NCBI RefSeq assembly: GCF_045207655.1
Contig: NZ_CP108784.1
Span: 310,001 to 374,000, forward strand
DNA: 64,000 nucleotides
Direction: 5' to 3'
DNA from: Embleya sp045207655
GTDB lineage: Bacteria; Actinomycetota; Actinomycetes; Streptomycetales; Streptomycetaceae
Shown here piece by piece: positions 17,554-26,982 of this stretch. Made by a program: the position numbers and the translations under genes. The stretch's first letter is position 1; each line of letters opens with the position of its first letter. The notes under the pieces are model-generated. The model was not told the origin of the DNA and ran no database searches. It was given only the letters and a program-made list of their open reading frames with translations.

Positions 17554-18213
17554 ATGTCCAAGCTGAAGATCATCCTGGGAACCACTCGCCCGACCAGAGC
17601 GGCGGATCAGGTGGCCCCCTGGGTGGCGTCCGTCGCTGCCGCCCGCGAAAGCTTCGAGGTCGAGGTGCTGGACCTGCGGGACTGGCCGCTGCCGTTCTTC
17701 TCCGAGCACTTCGGCACCATCGGCGACATCAACGACCCGACGTACTCCGAGCCGGTCGTGAAGGCGTGGAACCGGAAGATCAAGGACGCAGATGCCTACA
17801 TCGTCGTGACGAGCGAGTACAACCACAGCCTCCCGGGTGTCCTGAAGAACGCCATCGACTCGGTCTGGACGTCCAGCGCGTTCCGCAACAAGCCGGTCGC
17901 CGTCGTCGGTTACAGCGCCGGCATCGGCGGCGGGATACGGGCGATCGAGCACCTCGCCCAGATCATGGTGGAGACAGAGGCCGTGCCGCTTCGCAACACG
18001 GTCGTGATCCCGTTCGTCAACGACGCGTTCGATGACGCCGGCCGGCCGACGAGCCCCCTGACGAACGTGGGACTCGATGTCGTACTCGACGATCTGGCGT
18101 GGTGGTCGGCAGCGCTGGAACAAGCCCGCGCAGCCGGTGAGCTGCCGCCGGGCCGGGTCCGGCTGCGCGCCGCGATGCTCAACGCGCAAGCCGCCAAGGA
18201 GTCGACGGCGTGA
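17554..18213 (+). CDS. NAD(P)H-dependent FMN reductase-like flavoprotein
   Basis: This 219-residue flavodoxin-fold protein belongs to the FMN_red family. The phosphate loop is LGTTRPTRAADQVAPW at the N-terminus, and TSEYNHSLPGVLKNAIDSV is the conserved flavin-binding loop. These enzymes reduce FMN, quinones or azo compounds with NAD(P)H. A good ribosome site (GGAGG) lies before ATG 17554. The gene is divergent from marR and overlaps the following monooxygenase gene by GTGA, so the two are coupled. The set suggests an inducible response to quinone-like compounds. Confidence 0.92.
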   Translation: MSKLKIILGTTRPTRAADQVAPWVASVAAARESFEVEVLDLRDWPLPFFSEHFGTIGDINDPTYSEPVVKAWNRKIKDADAYIVVTSEYNHSLPGVLKNAIDSVWTSSAFRNKPVAVVGYSAGIGGGIRAIEHLAQIMVETEAVPLRNTVVIPFVNDAFDDAGRPTSPLTNVGLDVVLDDLAWWSAALEQARAAGELPPGRVRLRAAMLNAQAAKESTA

Positions 18214-18674
18214 CTTCGCCACCAGCGAACGTCACACCCTCACCTACCGGCAGCCAGTGCCGGTCCAGCCGGCGAAAGTGGGAACCCGTGTCCGATGACC
18301 CCTCCGCCGTCCCTGAAGCGGTCGAGGCCGCAGATCGCAATCAGGCGCCGCCCCCGAAGGAGCACCCGGGACCCATCCTCTTCCTCGTGCGACTGCAGGC
18401 CCGGCCGGACATGAGCGACGCAGCCGAGCGGGCACTGGAAAAGATCGCCGACCCGACCCGCGCCAACCCGGACTGCCTGGAATTCCGCATCTTCCGGGAT
18501 CGAGACAACCCGCACCTCTTCACCCTCCTCGAGCACTGGGTCAGCGTCCAGGCCGTCATGGCCCACGGTCAGCGCAACTACATGGCGGAATACGTGGCCA
18601 CGAAGGACTTGATCTTCGAGGACATCTCCGGCGAGCACGTCCAGGAGAACCACCCGCTGAGCGTAGAGCCCTGA
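18210..18674 (+). CDS. Antibiotic biosynthesis monooxygenase (ABM) domain protein
   Basis: This 154-residue protein has a disordered proline-rich N-terminus of about 50 residues followed by one ABM ferredoxin-like domain (GPILFLVRLQARPDMSDAAE, NPDCLEFRIFRDRDNPHLFT, ALLEHW-like LLEHWVSVQAV). ABM proteins include small cofactor-free monooxygenases that oxidise quinol-type substrates, and also enzymes of unknown role. The GTG start overlaps the stop of the flavin reductase. The unusually long N-terminal extension suggests that a start nearer 18290 (GTGTCCGATGACC) might be used instead. Confidence 0.85.
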   Translation: MTSPPANVTPSPTGSQCRSSRRKWEPVSDDPSAVPEAVEAADRNQAPPPKEHPGPILFLVRLQARPDMSDAAERALEKIADPTRANPDCLEFRIFRDRDNPHLFTLLEHWVSVQAVMAHGQRNYMAEYVATKDLIFEDISGEHVQENHPLSVEP

Positions 18675-18750
18675 GCCCAGCGACTACGCCGGCGCGACCT
18701 CTGCCGGCACGCCCAGGCGGAACATCCCGACACGCGACAGAAGCCCCGTG

Positions 18751-19734
18751 CACACACGACGGCAGTATCACGCTTTGGGACGTCGGATACCCCGAACAGC
18801 CCCTGCGCCTCACGGACTTCCCGGTGCAAGGAAGTGCAGAAATCGGACTCGCGTTCTCCCCCGACGGCCGTACCCTCGCCGTCACCAGCAACGGGTTCAT
18901 CGAATTCCGGAACACCGCCGATCCCCACAAGCCCACGCTGCGCACGACCAACGGGTCGACGGCGAAGGGAGCCCTGTCCTTCTCCCCGGACGGCCGCCCC
19001 CTCGTCGCGGTGGGCGGACTCCAGGGGTTGCGGACATGGGACGTCTCCGACCCTGACCGCCCCACTCCTCGTGCCCCCATCGGGACGGCGCCGAAATCGC
19101 CGCCGCCTTCTCGCCCGACGGTCGCACGCTCGCCGTCTCGACACTCGACTCGCAAATCGATGTCGTGTCATGGGACATCGCCGATCCCACCCGAGACCAC
19201 GACCTATCACCCTCGACGATGACGTCGCCTTCGCCGTGACATTCGGATCGGACGGCAAGACCCTGGTGACCGCCGGTTCCCGCTCCACGCAACTGTGGGA
19301 CACGTCGGACCCCGACCACCCCGAACCACGCCCGAACGCCCTGGACAGCAAAGGAGATTGGGTCGACTCCCTCTGCCTGACGAACGATGGAGGCACCCTC
19401 GCCACGTCGGGCGATTCCGCCACCGCCCGGCGGTGGAACCTCACCGACCCGGACCACCCCGCACCCCACACGACACCCATCGGCACATCCGCGTACAAAG
19501 CCTGTCGACCTCTCACCCGACGGCCGCGCCCTGGCCGTCATCGAGGAGACCGACGCAGTATCCCTTCGACTCCTACGACCCCAGGACGCCATCCGGCGCA
19601 TCTGCGCGACCACCGCGGGCAGCTTCGAACAAGCAGGCCAGGAACTCCGACACCCACTCGCCCCCGTGCCCGACTCCTCCGAACGCCTGAGCCCACCACC
19701 GACCCGGCGAACGACAGCTTGTCGCAGGAGATGA
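18751..19734 (+). pseudogene. WD40-repeat protein remnant
   Basis: At least three plus-strand frames share WD40 blades: DGSITLWDVGYPEQPLRLTD, EIGLAFSPDGRTLAV, ALSFSPDGRPLVAVGG, AAFSPDGRTLAVSTLD, VTFGSDGKTLVTAGS with LWDTSDPDHP, and DLSPDGRALAVIEETD. The last piece, DAIRRICATTAGSF, matches the usual C-terminus of actinomycete WD40 proteins. Frameshifts near 19090 and 19500 and the lack of the N-terminal part (often an XRE or protease/kinase module) show that this is a dead 3' fragment. Confidence 0.75.
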
Positions 19735-20053
19735 CCGAGCACGGCCGATGCCACCGCGACCGCCATCACGGCTCCGCGCCGATGACGTGAACCTCGAGTC
19801 CGCCGTGACCGTCGAGCCCAACAACCCGCACCGACCATGCCGGGCATCGGGCCGCGGTTCGCTCACGCCGTCGGATCGGCGCGCTGCTTTTCACCATCGG
19901 CAGACAAGGCAAAGGTGCGGCTCGGACGCCACGCGGCCGTTCGGCTTTGGTCGTGCGGTGGTCGATACTTCCCGGTCCGGACACCGCGCGGACCTCGCGG
20001 TGGTGTGCCCGAACCCGCGTGCCGCGCGGACTGTCGCCCCGTGTCCGTAGTGG
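19735..20053. other. Gap without a recognisable gene
   Basis: No domain or signal was recognised on either strand between the WD40 remnant and the short SUKH-like tail. Confidence 0.4.
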
Positions 20054-20179
20054 TCACTCGACCAGTTCGGCAGGCATACAGGGGTCGAGGTGAATGTCGC
20101 CCACGCTCTTCACGGTGGTGTACCAGCGCCGGAGGAAACGCCCGACGCCGGCCGACGTGATCGACAGGAGTTCATCCAT
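20054..20179 (-). pseudogene. Short N-terminal fragment, possibly SUKH/SMI1-like
   Basis: From ATG 20179 the minus strand reads 41 residues: MDELLSITSAGVGRFLRRWY, then TTVKSVGDIHLDPCMPAELV and a stop. The pattern of a helix with RFLRRWY followed by P-A-x-L resembles the start of SMI1/KNR4-like immunity proteins, where AEWHR usually follows. The stop codon comes just at that point. The assignment is weak. It could be a truncated gene or a chance open frame. Confidence 0.3.
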
Positions 20180-20497
20180 GACGCCCGAGTATCGCCGGCA
20201 TCGCCACCGTTGTCCCGACACCGCCCGACCAGGCGGGCGTCGAGGGTGTAGAAACGCGCCCGGGAGACGGCGGCATCGATGTCGGTGTCCGCGCCGGCGG
20301 GCTCGGGTGCCCGGTGCGCGCCCTGGGGCAGCCGGCCCAGATGCGCGGAGCGCGGACGGGCGGCACCCCGCAGACGGCCCGGCGCCCGCCGGGGAATCTC
20401 TCCCGCAGAGCCGATCTCCTCGGCGCTCGGGCCCTGCCCGTGGGACGGCGGCGACTAGAGTGGGGTCGGTCGGATCGTCGTGAGGGAGGGGTGTGGG
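20180..20497. other. Gap upstream of the 20.5-kb toxin-antitoxin pair
   Basis: No coding signal was recognised. The promoter of the downstream pair should lie in 20430-20497. No clear -10/-35 pair was seen. Confidence 0.35.
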
Positions 20498-20848
20498 GTG
20501 ACCGCCGAGCCCGAGTATTCGACTCCGGTGATCGCGCGGCCGGAGCGCACGATCGAGGGTGTGCGTGCGGCGATCGCCTTGTTGGCACCGCACTGGCTTC
20601 CCGAGATGGACCGGTCCCAGCGCGAGGCGACCGCGAAGGCGTTGGAGGTCAACCGGCTCGACCCGTTGCGGGGCTGGTTGCGACACTGGGCGGCGATCGC
20701 GGAGATCGAGCGTCACCCGGACCTGGCGTTTCGCTACCACCACGCCGAGCAGGTCGACACCGTCAGCGACGACCCCCGGGTGCGGGCCCGCGGTGTTCGG
20801 GTCTCCGGCGAGTTGTTGCGGGCCGCCTATGCCGCGGTGGGCGTGTGA
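20498..20848 (+). CDS. Putative antitoxin-like protein (DUF6247-like)
   Basis: GTG 20498 is preferred because GGGAGGGG lies seven bases upstream. The 116-residue product is helical and charged. It contains RTIEGVRAAIALLAPHWLPE, then MDRSQREATAKALEVNRLDP and LRHWAAIAEIERHPDL. This recalls DUF6247 proteins, which often precede RelE-like toxins in actinomycetes. It overlaps the next small gene by GTGA, the usual coupling of type II toxin-antitoxin modules. I assign the role from size, order and coupling, not from a strong motif. Confidence 0.55.
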   Translation: MTAEPEYSTPVIARPERTIEGVRAAIALLAPHWLPEMDRSQREATAKALEVNRLDPLRGWLRHWAAIAEIERHPDLAFRYHHAEQVDTVSDDPRVRARGVRVSGELLRAAYAAVGV

Positions 20849-21105
20849 GCTGGGGCTGGGAGTACGAACCCGACCAGGCGAGCGTGGTGGGCGGAGCCCC
20901 GGAGGCGTTCGTCGCCCTGGTCGAGACCGCGATCGCGGAGATCGTCCGCGCGGCCGAGGTCCTGTATCTCGACGGGACCCTGTACGAGGGCCCCAATCCC
21001 CGCGCGGCAACCGCCTACATCGACGACGGCATGTTCGTGTACCTGATCGTGGTACGCAGCGAACGCGTCTACGTCCTGCAGACGACATACCTCCCCGCCC
21101 ACTGA
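20845..21105 (+). CDS. Putative RelE-like toxin partner
   Basis: This 86-residue protein starts at GTG 20845, inside the stop of the previous gene. It has a short beta segment (SWGWEYEPDQASV), a helix (AFVALVETAIAEIVRAAEVL) and a C-terminal beta hairpin (MFVYLIVVRSERVYVLQTTY). This alpha-beta layout and the final paired strands resemble RelE/ParE toxins, but no catalytic residues can be named with confidence. The pair sits directly against the broken 3' end of a TnsB-like gene, which suggests it came as cargo of that transposon or inserted into it. Confidence 0.5.
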   Translation: MSWGWEYEPDQASVVGGAPEAFVALVETAIAEIVRAAEVLYLDGTLYEGPNPRAATAYIDDGMFVYLIVVRSERVYVLQTTYLPAH

Positions 21106-21125
21106 CACCTTTACGTCCGCATCCG

Positions 21126-22350
21126 CAACACCTTGGGCGGCTTGTGTGTGGCCGGGCAGGGCGGCGAACAGCATCCGATCCACGCAGCGGTTGAGGTTCT
21201 CGATGCTGCCCTTCAGGTGGGGGCTGTAGGGCGGGAGCACGGTGATGTTCGCGTCCAGGGCGGCGAGCGTGGTGGTTACGGTGCGGGAGAGGAAGTCTGG
21301 CCGCGGTCGAAGCGCACGTGTTCGGGCAGGCCGCCGAAGGGCCCGTAGGGATCGGTGCGCACGATCGCGGAGCGCAACGCGGCCAGGACCGAGGCCCGCG
21401 TGGGGTGGCCGGGGGTGACGGCGACACCGGTGATCGCCCTGGTCGCGCAGTCGATGAGCCACGTGATGTAGGGGTGGACAAGATCGCCGCCGGCGGTCAC
21501 ACGCAGGGAGGCTTGGACGTGGTCGGCTTCCCAGGTGTGGTTGCGCCAGGTCCGGGGGCGCTTGGCGAACACGTCCAACGCACGGGCGGCTTCGGGGCCT
21601 TTGCGGTGGCCGATCCGCTCCCCCGCGGTCGGGTCCCGGCGGAGTGCGCGCAGGAACGGGCGTTCTCGGTGGTGCGGGTTGGGGAGCGAAGAGGAGCGGG
21701 GAGGCGGGACGTCGGGTCGTCGGGCGCCGGGTGCCGTCGATCCCGTGTGGGTGGGATCGGTCGAACGGCGATACCGGGCGCGGGAGCGTATCGGCCGGGC
21801 GGCCCGCGTCGGAGCGGCGTTTCGTGCGGGGTTTCCTCGGGTGGCCGGGTGGTCCGGTTGTCGACCGCGCGATCGGACCGGTCCCCCGGGCTGCTTCGGC
21901 GGCCGGGACCGGCGGCGCGGGCCGGCCCTGTTCGTCCACCGTCCCCGACAGGGCCAGGTCGGCCAACGCGCGGTCGTAGCCGTCCGCGGGCGACCCGTGG
22001 ATCGGACACGCGATCTGAAGCACACGTCCCGAGCGAAGGTCACGACGTACCGCGTGATAGAGCGTCGCCGGCGACACCGGCGGCGTTCCCGGCTCGACCT
22101 CGGCGAGGGCCGCAGCCCGATCGCTCGTCCAGCGGTGCAGGACTCTCACCTCCCCACCCAGGTCCGCGAGGCACGACCAGAGCGTGTCATCGAGAGTGAA
22201 ACGGTCACGTCCCGGCGGGTCCACACGGCCCGACCCGCGCGCTGCCGCCAACCACCGCCACACCGTGCGCTCCGACACCCCACCGCCTCGGCAGCGACCG
22301 CCACGTGCGCGCGGGTGACACCAGCGGCCGCATCACCACGGCCGCGCTCG
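21126..22350 (-). pseudogene. TnsB/Mu-type DDE transposase remnant
   Basis: Three minus-strand frames together encode most of a TnsB-like transposase. They read ARAHVAVAAEAVG then SERTVWRWLAAARGSGRVDP (helix-turn-helix), FTLDDTLWSCLADLGGEVRV and PVSPATLYHAVRRDLRSGRV. The catalytic core follows: WEADHVQASLRVTAGGDLVH with the first Asp, CATRAITGVAVTPGHPTRAS, then FDRGQ continuing in another frame as DFLSRTVTTTLAALDANITV with the second Asp, and SPHLKGSIENLNRCVDRMLF with the Glu. Frameshifts near 22280, 21950 and 21295 kill it. The C-terminal beta-barrel is missing after about 21126. TniB and TniQ remnants elsewhere in the window belong to the same kind of element. Confidence 0.75.
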
Positions 22351-22858
22351 GAGAACCGGCAGCAGGATGTACCGATACGCAAGACCGACTCCTCGCCACA
22401 CCGGCAAGCACACCCGCACCCCGGAACCCCGAACACGGGAATGGGCAACTCCGTGACGGAACAACCCACTTGTGTCAGACACCCGACGTCAGTCGATGGT
22501 CACCCGTGTGACAGTCCAAACGACCACACACGTCCACACCCCGACCGGCACGGAAACACCCACACCACACCCCGACTCCACCGACGTGGATGATCCGCCG
22601 GGCCACGGCAGAGCAAAAGCGGCAGGGCGGGGTACGACCGAAGCAGCCGCGCCGAGCCATGGCCGTCGCCCAGGCGCCGATTCCACGGCCACGAGTACCG
22701 AACCGCGCAAACAGCGAGACGGCGAGACGGCGAGACGGCGAGACCCAGCCGACCGGGACGCTGATCACCGTGTCGTCGTCACCCTTTCCGACCGCGCCGA
22801 GCGATGACAGCCCACTGGCTGTCTGCCGCGGCCGGACCGGCTCGGTCCTGGACCGGGC
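22351..22858. other. 508-bp gap with a small tandem repeat
   Basis: No gene is recognised. It contains 3.9 copies of the 8-base unit GCGAGACG at 22714-22744. The stretch lies between the TnsB remnant and the 3' end of the anti-sigma gene. Confidence 0.4.
22714..22744. repeat. GCGAGACG tandem repeat
   Basis: Three perfect copies of GCGAGACG and a fourth ending in CC follow each other. It is a short simple repeat in non-coding DNA with no obvious role. Confidence 0.8.
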
Positions 22859-23587
22859 TCAGTTCGACGGCGGCGGACCGCCGAGGTGCACCAGCTGACC
22901 GTCCTCGGTGTCGATCACCCTCGGCGCGTTCGGGTCGTCGACCGGCACGCAGGGAGCGACCGTCCCCCTCGCAAGATCACTGTTGCCCACCGCCGTTCGC
23001 TGCTCCGACCCTTTGGGGCCGTCGAAGATCGTCTCGGTCAGCACCAGCGTTGTTCCCGGCGGGATCCGTTCCGGCCGGATCTCCTGCCATGCCTGGCGGA
23101 AGTACGCGCTCTCCTCGTCGGTCATCAACCGGTCCATCGGCGGCTTCACATAGTGGATCGCGGCCTCGACCGTGTCCCGGGGCAGCGTCCCTCCCGGGAA
23201 CCGACCTGCCGCGCAGCCCTTTCCGGCAGGAAGGTAGTCGACCTTCGCCGGTACGCCCAGCCGGCGCAGCCGAGTCTCCAGGCCTTCGGGATCGCGGAAC
23301 TCGTCGATCGCGAACCTGATCGTCCCGTCCGGCTGCCGGACGACCGTGAACGGCGCCGCTTGGGCGCTCTTCCCGCCCAGGACCAGCGGACCCACGACGG
23401 CGACCACCGCCGCCGCGGCACCCGAGACCACCAGCCCATACGCTCGACGGCGCCGACGACGGGCGCCGTGGGAGTCGAGCAACGGGACCGTTGTGGCCGC
23501 TTGGGCGACCGTCTCTCCCTCGACCAATGCGGTGAGTTCGCCCAGCAGGTCGTTCTCGAAGGCGAGCGGTGTGTTCTCGTTGCGCAT
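22859..23587 (-). CDS. Membrane-anchored regulator of the adjacent ECF sigma factor (CU044_5270-like)
   Basis: This 242-residue protein has a cytoplasmic N-terminus of about 50 residues, one transmembrane helix (YGLVVSGAAAAVVAVVGPLV) and a long extracytoplasmic C-terminal domain containing DEFRDPEGLETRLRRLGVPA, two cysteines and PPGTTLVLTETIFDGPKGSE. It lacks the zinc motif of classical anti-sigma factors, but the layout matches the CU044_5270-type proteins that pair with actinomycete ECF sigma factors. Its ATG overlaps the sigma stop by one base (TGATG), so expression is coupled. A role as anti-sigma or signal sensor is inferred from this. Confidence 0.8.
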   Translation of the reverse strand: MRNENTPLAFENDLLGELTALVEGETVAQAATTVPLLDSHGARRRRRRAYGLVVSGAAAAVVAVVGPLVLGGKSAQAAPFTVVRQPDGTIRFAIDEFRDPEGLETRLRRLGVPAKVDYLPAGKGCAAGRFPGGTLPRDTVEAAIHYVKPPMDRLMTDEESAYFRQAWQEIRPERIPPGTTLVLTETIFDGPKGSEQRTAVGNSDLARGTVAPCVPVDDPNAPRVIDTEDGQLVHLGGPPPSN

Positions 23588-24216
23588 CAGTGCACCTCCG
23601 CGTGCGACGTGGAGTCGGTTCGGGCTTGCGTGACGGGGTGGAGACGGTCCTGTGCGTTCCCGGGTCCGTCGTGGGCGGCAAGGCGGCGTACGAGGCGGCG
23701 ACGGGCGCGGTGTAGCCGTACGCGTGCCGCGACCGTGCCGACGTCCAGCACCCGAGCTGCTTCGGACACGCTCAAGCCGTCGACGACGACAAGCTCGAGG
23801 ACGGCCCGGTCGGCATCGGGGAGGGTTCGTATCGCGCGGTAGGCCTTGCGGGCTTGCTGTTCGGCGTCCAGGCGTTCTTCGAGGCGCTGGATGTCGTCGG
23901 GGTCGGTGAGGCGGCGTCCGGCGGCCCGGCGTCGCGCGTCGGCTTCCCGGGCGGCCCTGTGGCGGTCACTCGCCATGACGTTGCGGGCGACGCCGAACAA
24001 CCACGCGCGTCCGCCGCCGGGGCCCCCGCGGTACGTGTGCGCCGAGCCGAGTGCCGCCACGAACACGTCGGAAGTCAAGTCGGCCGCGCTGTGCGGATCG
24101 TCGACACGCCGTGCCACGAATGCCAGCACGGTATCGAAGTGCTCACGATAGAACGCCTCGAGCGCCGCCCGGTCGCGGGCAATCGCGCGGACGTCGTGAT
24201 GGTCGGGTGGTGCCAA
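23587..24216 (-). CDS. ECF-type RNA polymerase sigma factor
   Basis: This 209-residue sigma-70-family protein has region 2 (FYREHFDTVLAFVARRVDDP, ADLTSDVFVAAL, RAWLFGVARNVMASDRHR) and region 4 (LPDADRAVLELVVVDGLSVS, EAARVLDVGTVAARVRLHRA). The TTG start at 24216 has GGAGGA nine bases upstream, and no ATG fits better. It redirects RNA polymerase to a small set of promoters and is followed by a membrane protein likely to control it. The trigger is unknown. Confidence 0.92.
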   Translation of the reverse strand: MAPPDHHDVRAIARDRAALEAFYREHFDTVLAFVARRVDDPHSAADLTSDVFVAALGSAHTYRGGPGGGRAWLFGVARNVMASDRHRAAREADARRRAAGRRLTDPDDIQRLEERLDAEQQARKAYRAIRTLPDADRAVLELVVVDGLSVSEAARVLDVGTVAARVRLHRARRRLVRRLAAHDGPGNAQDRLHPVTQARTDSTSHAEVH

Positions 24217-24439
24217 GGTGCGGTCTCCTCCAGACGAAGCGATCGGGTCATGGGTAAGTGCTTCGGAGAGGAGCCGGCGTTACACCAAATCACCGAGCGG
24301 CCTCGGCGCGCATCGGGGCCACGCGATATCGCGTCTCCGCGACCATCATCGTCCCCGTCTTCCTCGCACCCGGGGAACGACCCGACGACATGCTCGTCTC
24401 CGACCGCCTCGACCACCGCGGCGACCCGGGACGGTGGCG

Positions 24440-25040
24440 TGCCGGGCGCGCGTCGGGGGTGTACAACCGTGCTCGGGAGAGCGCGGCGGGAACGGCGGCG
24501 TCGGGGGCTGTGTCCGCGGACACGAGCGCGGAGGCCTGATCGTCGAAGAGGTCCTCCACACACAGATCGGCCGGTGCGCGGTCGTAGCTCGCCGATCGCA
24601 TGTCCTTTCCGGATCGACGGGAGACCTCCAGGGCCCGGCCCGCGCGCACGTCACGGCGGATGACCCTCTGCAACGTGCTCAGCGACGGCACCGAGGATGT
24701 GCCCCATTCGGCGAGCGTGCCAACGGCATTTCGTCCCCGGCATCGTCCGGCGCAGGGCGGAGACGTTCCCACCCGGACGGGCGAGTTCGGCCCACGCCGG
24801 GTCCGAGAGCGTGAAGCCGTTCTTCCGGGAACGGGCTTCGAGACGCCCCCCGCGTGCCTCACGCAGCCACCGCCACATCGTGCGCTCGAACACCCCGGCC
24901 GCCTCGACGATGATCCGCACGTGCGTACTGGTCACCGTCCCGGAGGCGTCGATGTCGAGCAGACGCCGTACCGCCCACGGACGCGGCACCACGACGGCCC
25001 CGGGTATCACGGCCGACCGATCCCGGCGCTGACCTGCCAT
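24440..25040 (-). pseudogene. Second TnsB-like transposase remnant (N-terminal part)
   Basis: From 25040 the minus strand reads VVPRPWAVRRLLDIDASGTV, TSTHVRIIVEAAGVFERTMW and RWLREARGGRLEARSRKNGF, then TLSDPAWAELARPGGNVSAL. After frameshifts it continues SSVPSLSTLQRVIRRDVRAG and SYDRAPADLCVEDLF down to about 24440. It aligns piece by piece with the other TnsB remnant at 21.1-22.3 kb (TVWRWLAAARGSGR, VSPATLYHAVRRDLRSG), but the sequences differ, so these are two separate elements. The catalytic core is missing. Confidence 0.65.
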
Positions 25041-25396
25041 GACGCACAGACCACCACCCAGGCCCGGCCCCGGACACAGGAATGGTCAATCAGCCGACAC
25101 ACCCGCACGGGCGTGGTGGAAGCGCCATAACACTCCCCTGGTCAACACATGGCAGCCGGCACCAACCCCACCACCATGCTCGAAATGCCCATTGAACAGC
25201 CCGGACCCCCTACCGGGCGATGCCGACCAACACACCGCCACCACACCACCCACTCACAACGACAACGGCGGGGCGGGCCTGTCGGCGGCGCAGCGGGAGG
25301 CGTGGCCGGGGTGGGTGTCGAGGTGGCCGAGGTTGCGGTGCGGCGCGCGGTTGCCCGGACGGGAATCGTGTCGGAGGTCTGCGCTAGGTTTGGCCT
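25041..25396. other. Gap without a recognisable gene
   Basis: No domain is seen. The stretch separates the TnsB remnant from the HEAT-like gene and may hold the promoter of the latter. Confidence 0.4.
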
Positions 25397-26143
25397 GTGA
25401 ATCACGGCAGTTCCAGGGCCGGGGCGCCCCGCGAGCTTGACTTGCCGCCCTACCGGGTAGTCCTGGCGGAGACTGATTGGGGTTCGCTCCAGACGGCTTT
25501 CGGGAACGGTGAATGCCTTCCCGAAGTCCTGGCACGGTTGCTGGAGCCTGATCCCAAGGTGCAGGTCACCGCTTTGTCGGAATTGACGGAGCTGGTCGGC
25601 CACCAGAACAGCGTCTACGAAGCCACCGCCCCCGTCGCCATGTATGTCGCCGGTATCCTCGCCCACCCGGCGGCCATGACCCTCCGGCCGTATCGCAACG
25701 TCCCCTTCCGCGCGACATTGTTGAACTGGTTGGTTTCCACGGCCTGCGACGCCTCCGACGAGATTGTCGACCGCACCGAGCAGTACTTCCCTGGCTTCCT
25801 CACCCACGACACCACACTGGCAGCCTTCCGGGACCTGCGCCCGATGCTTTATCGAGCCGTCGTGCCCTTCCTGCAGGACGGTCACGAGGACGTGCGCGAA
25901 GCCGCCGGCCTCGCCGCGCTCGTCCTCGCCGAACACCCCGCGCTTGCCCATCACCGCGATCATCTCGCCGTGCACGCGCGCCGCATCCTGGACACCGGCA
26001 GCGACGACCCCAACCGGCGCATTGCCTGGAAGGCCCTCGAAAGATGGGGCCACGACGTCACCGGCATCGAACCTTTCCAGGAGGAGCCCTGGGACTGCGG
26101 GCCACACAGCGATGGCCGCGGCGATCTCGAACCTCCCTTCTGA
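25397..26143 (+). CDS. HEAT-repeat-like protein
   Basis: From GTG 25397 the 248-residue product is a soluble helical solenoid. Repeats include DPKVQVTALSELTELVGHQN, YRAVVPFLQDGHEDVREAAG with LAALVLAEHPALAH, and the tail DPNRRIAWKALERWGHD. The spacing of helical pairs with D-x-x-V-R-x-x-A motifs is typical of HEAT repeats. No enzyme motif or export signal is seen. It is similar in style to the larger HEAT protein at 15.3-16.4 kb. Members of this type are often immunity or adaptor proteins in variable islands, but no toxin is adjacent. Confidence 0.72.
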   Translation: MNHGSSRAGAPRELDLPPYRVVLAETDWGSLQTAFGNGECLPEVLARLLEPDPKVQVTALSELTELVGHQNSVYEATAPVAMYVAGILAHPAAMTLRPYRNVPFRATLLNWLVSTACDASDEIVDRTEQYFPGFLTHDTTLAAFRDLRPMLYRAVVPFLQDGHEDVREAAGLAALVLAEHPALAHHRDHLAVHARRILDTGSDDPNRRIAWKALERWGHDVTGIEPFQEEPWDCGPHSDGRGDLEPPF

Positions 26144-26469
26144 CTGGTTGGGAGTTCTCGGGCGGCACTTCTGGTACTCGAGCACGGGAAGACCCGCGGC
26201 GATCACGCCCCGTTGTTGCCCGACGCCCACCGCGCGGCTGCTGCGACGCATCCGCGTTCCGAAGGGCCCTGCCCGACGCCATCCAGGTCGGTGACCGCCG
26301 GCACCTCCGGCGCGCTTCGGACGGGGGCGGGAGGGGCACCGCGGATCAGGCCCTAACCTGTGCCTCGTGTCTGCCCGAAACCGCCGGCGTGGCCACCTCG
26401 GGACCGCTTCGGCGGCCGGGGCGCGCTGCTGCGGGGGTTTCGGGGTGGGGCCGGATTCCGAGGGGAAAC
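26144..26469. other. Gap before the small membrane protein
   Basis: Open frames run through it but show no domain. It is probably 3' trailer and promoter region. Confidence 0.35.
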
Positions 26470-26982
26470 GTGGTTCGTTCGAAGTCGCCGCGCGCGTGGG
26501 GCCTGAGGTATCTGTGTATCTGGCTCGGGTCGTTGTTGGTTCTCGAAGTGTTCGTCTGGCTTTGGTACGCCGTGGCCGTCGGCATCGACCATGTCGGGCT
26601 CGACTCGAACGCCATGCCTCCATTGACCGGGCCGTTCATGGGGCCCTCCACGGTTCACGGCTACGGCGTCGCGTCCGAGGGCCGCGACTTCTCGACGCTG
26701 GTCGCCCTGATCATGGCCGGGATCGACTTCCACGCCGTGTTCGGCCTCGTCGTCCGCTCGGCCGCCCTGCGATCGCGCGCGTTCACGGCGACGGCGGTGG
26801 GTCACGCGTTGCTTCTGCTCTGGGCGCTCTTCCTCGTCGGCATCGGCGCCTGGCACTGGGCGGCGACCCTCTGGTACGCGCTCATCGTCGCCTTCTGCTT
26901 CGCGATTCGACGGGTCGGTCCGGTGACGAGCCGGAGCCGGGTCAGGTTTCCGGGAGGGTCGGGTCGGCGGCGGTTCGGGTGA
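26470..26982 (+). CDS. Small integral membrane protein of unknown function
   Basis: From GTG 26470, with GAGGGG about five bases upstream, the 170-residue product has four hydrophobic segments: YLCIWLGSLLVLEVFVWLWY, VALIMAGIDFHAVFGLVV, ATAVGHALLLLWALFLVGIG and WAATLWYALIVAFCFAI. It ends with a basic tail. No family was recognised. The reading frame is much longer upstream, but that part is low in hydrophobic and domain signal. Its last 41 bases overlap the 3' end of the GntR fragment on the other strand. Confidence 0.6.
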   Translation: MVRSKSPRAWGLRYLCIWLGSLLVLEVFVWLWYAVAVGIDHVGLDSNAMPPLTGPFMGPSTVHGYGVASEGRDFSTLVALIMAGIDFHAVFGLVVRSAALRSRAFTATAVGHALLLLWALFLVGIGAWHWAATLWYALIVAFCFAIRRVGPVTSRSRVRFPGGSGRRRFG

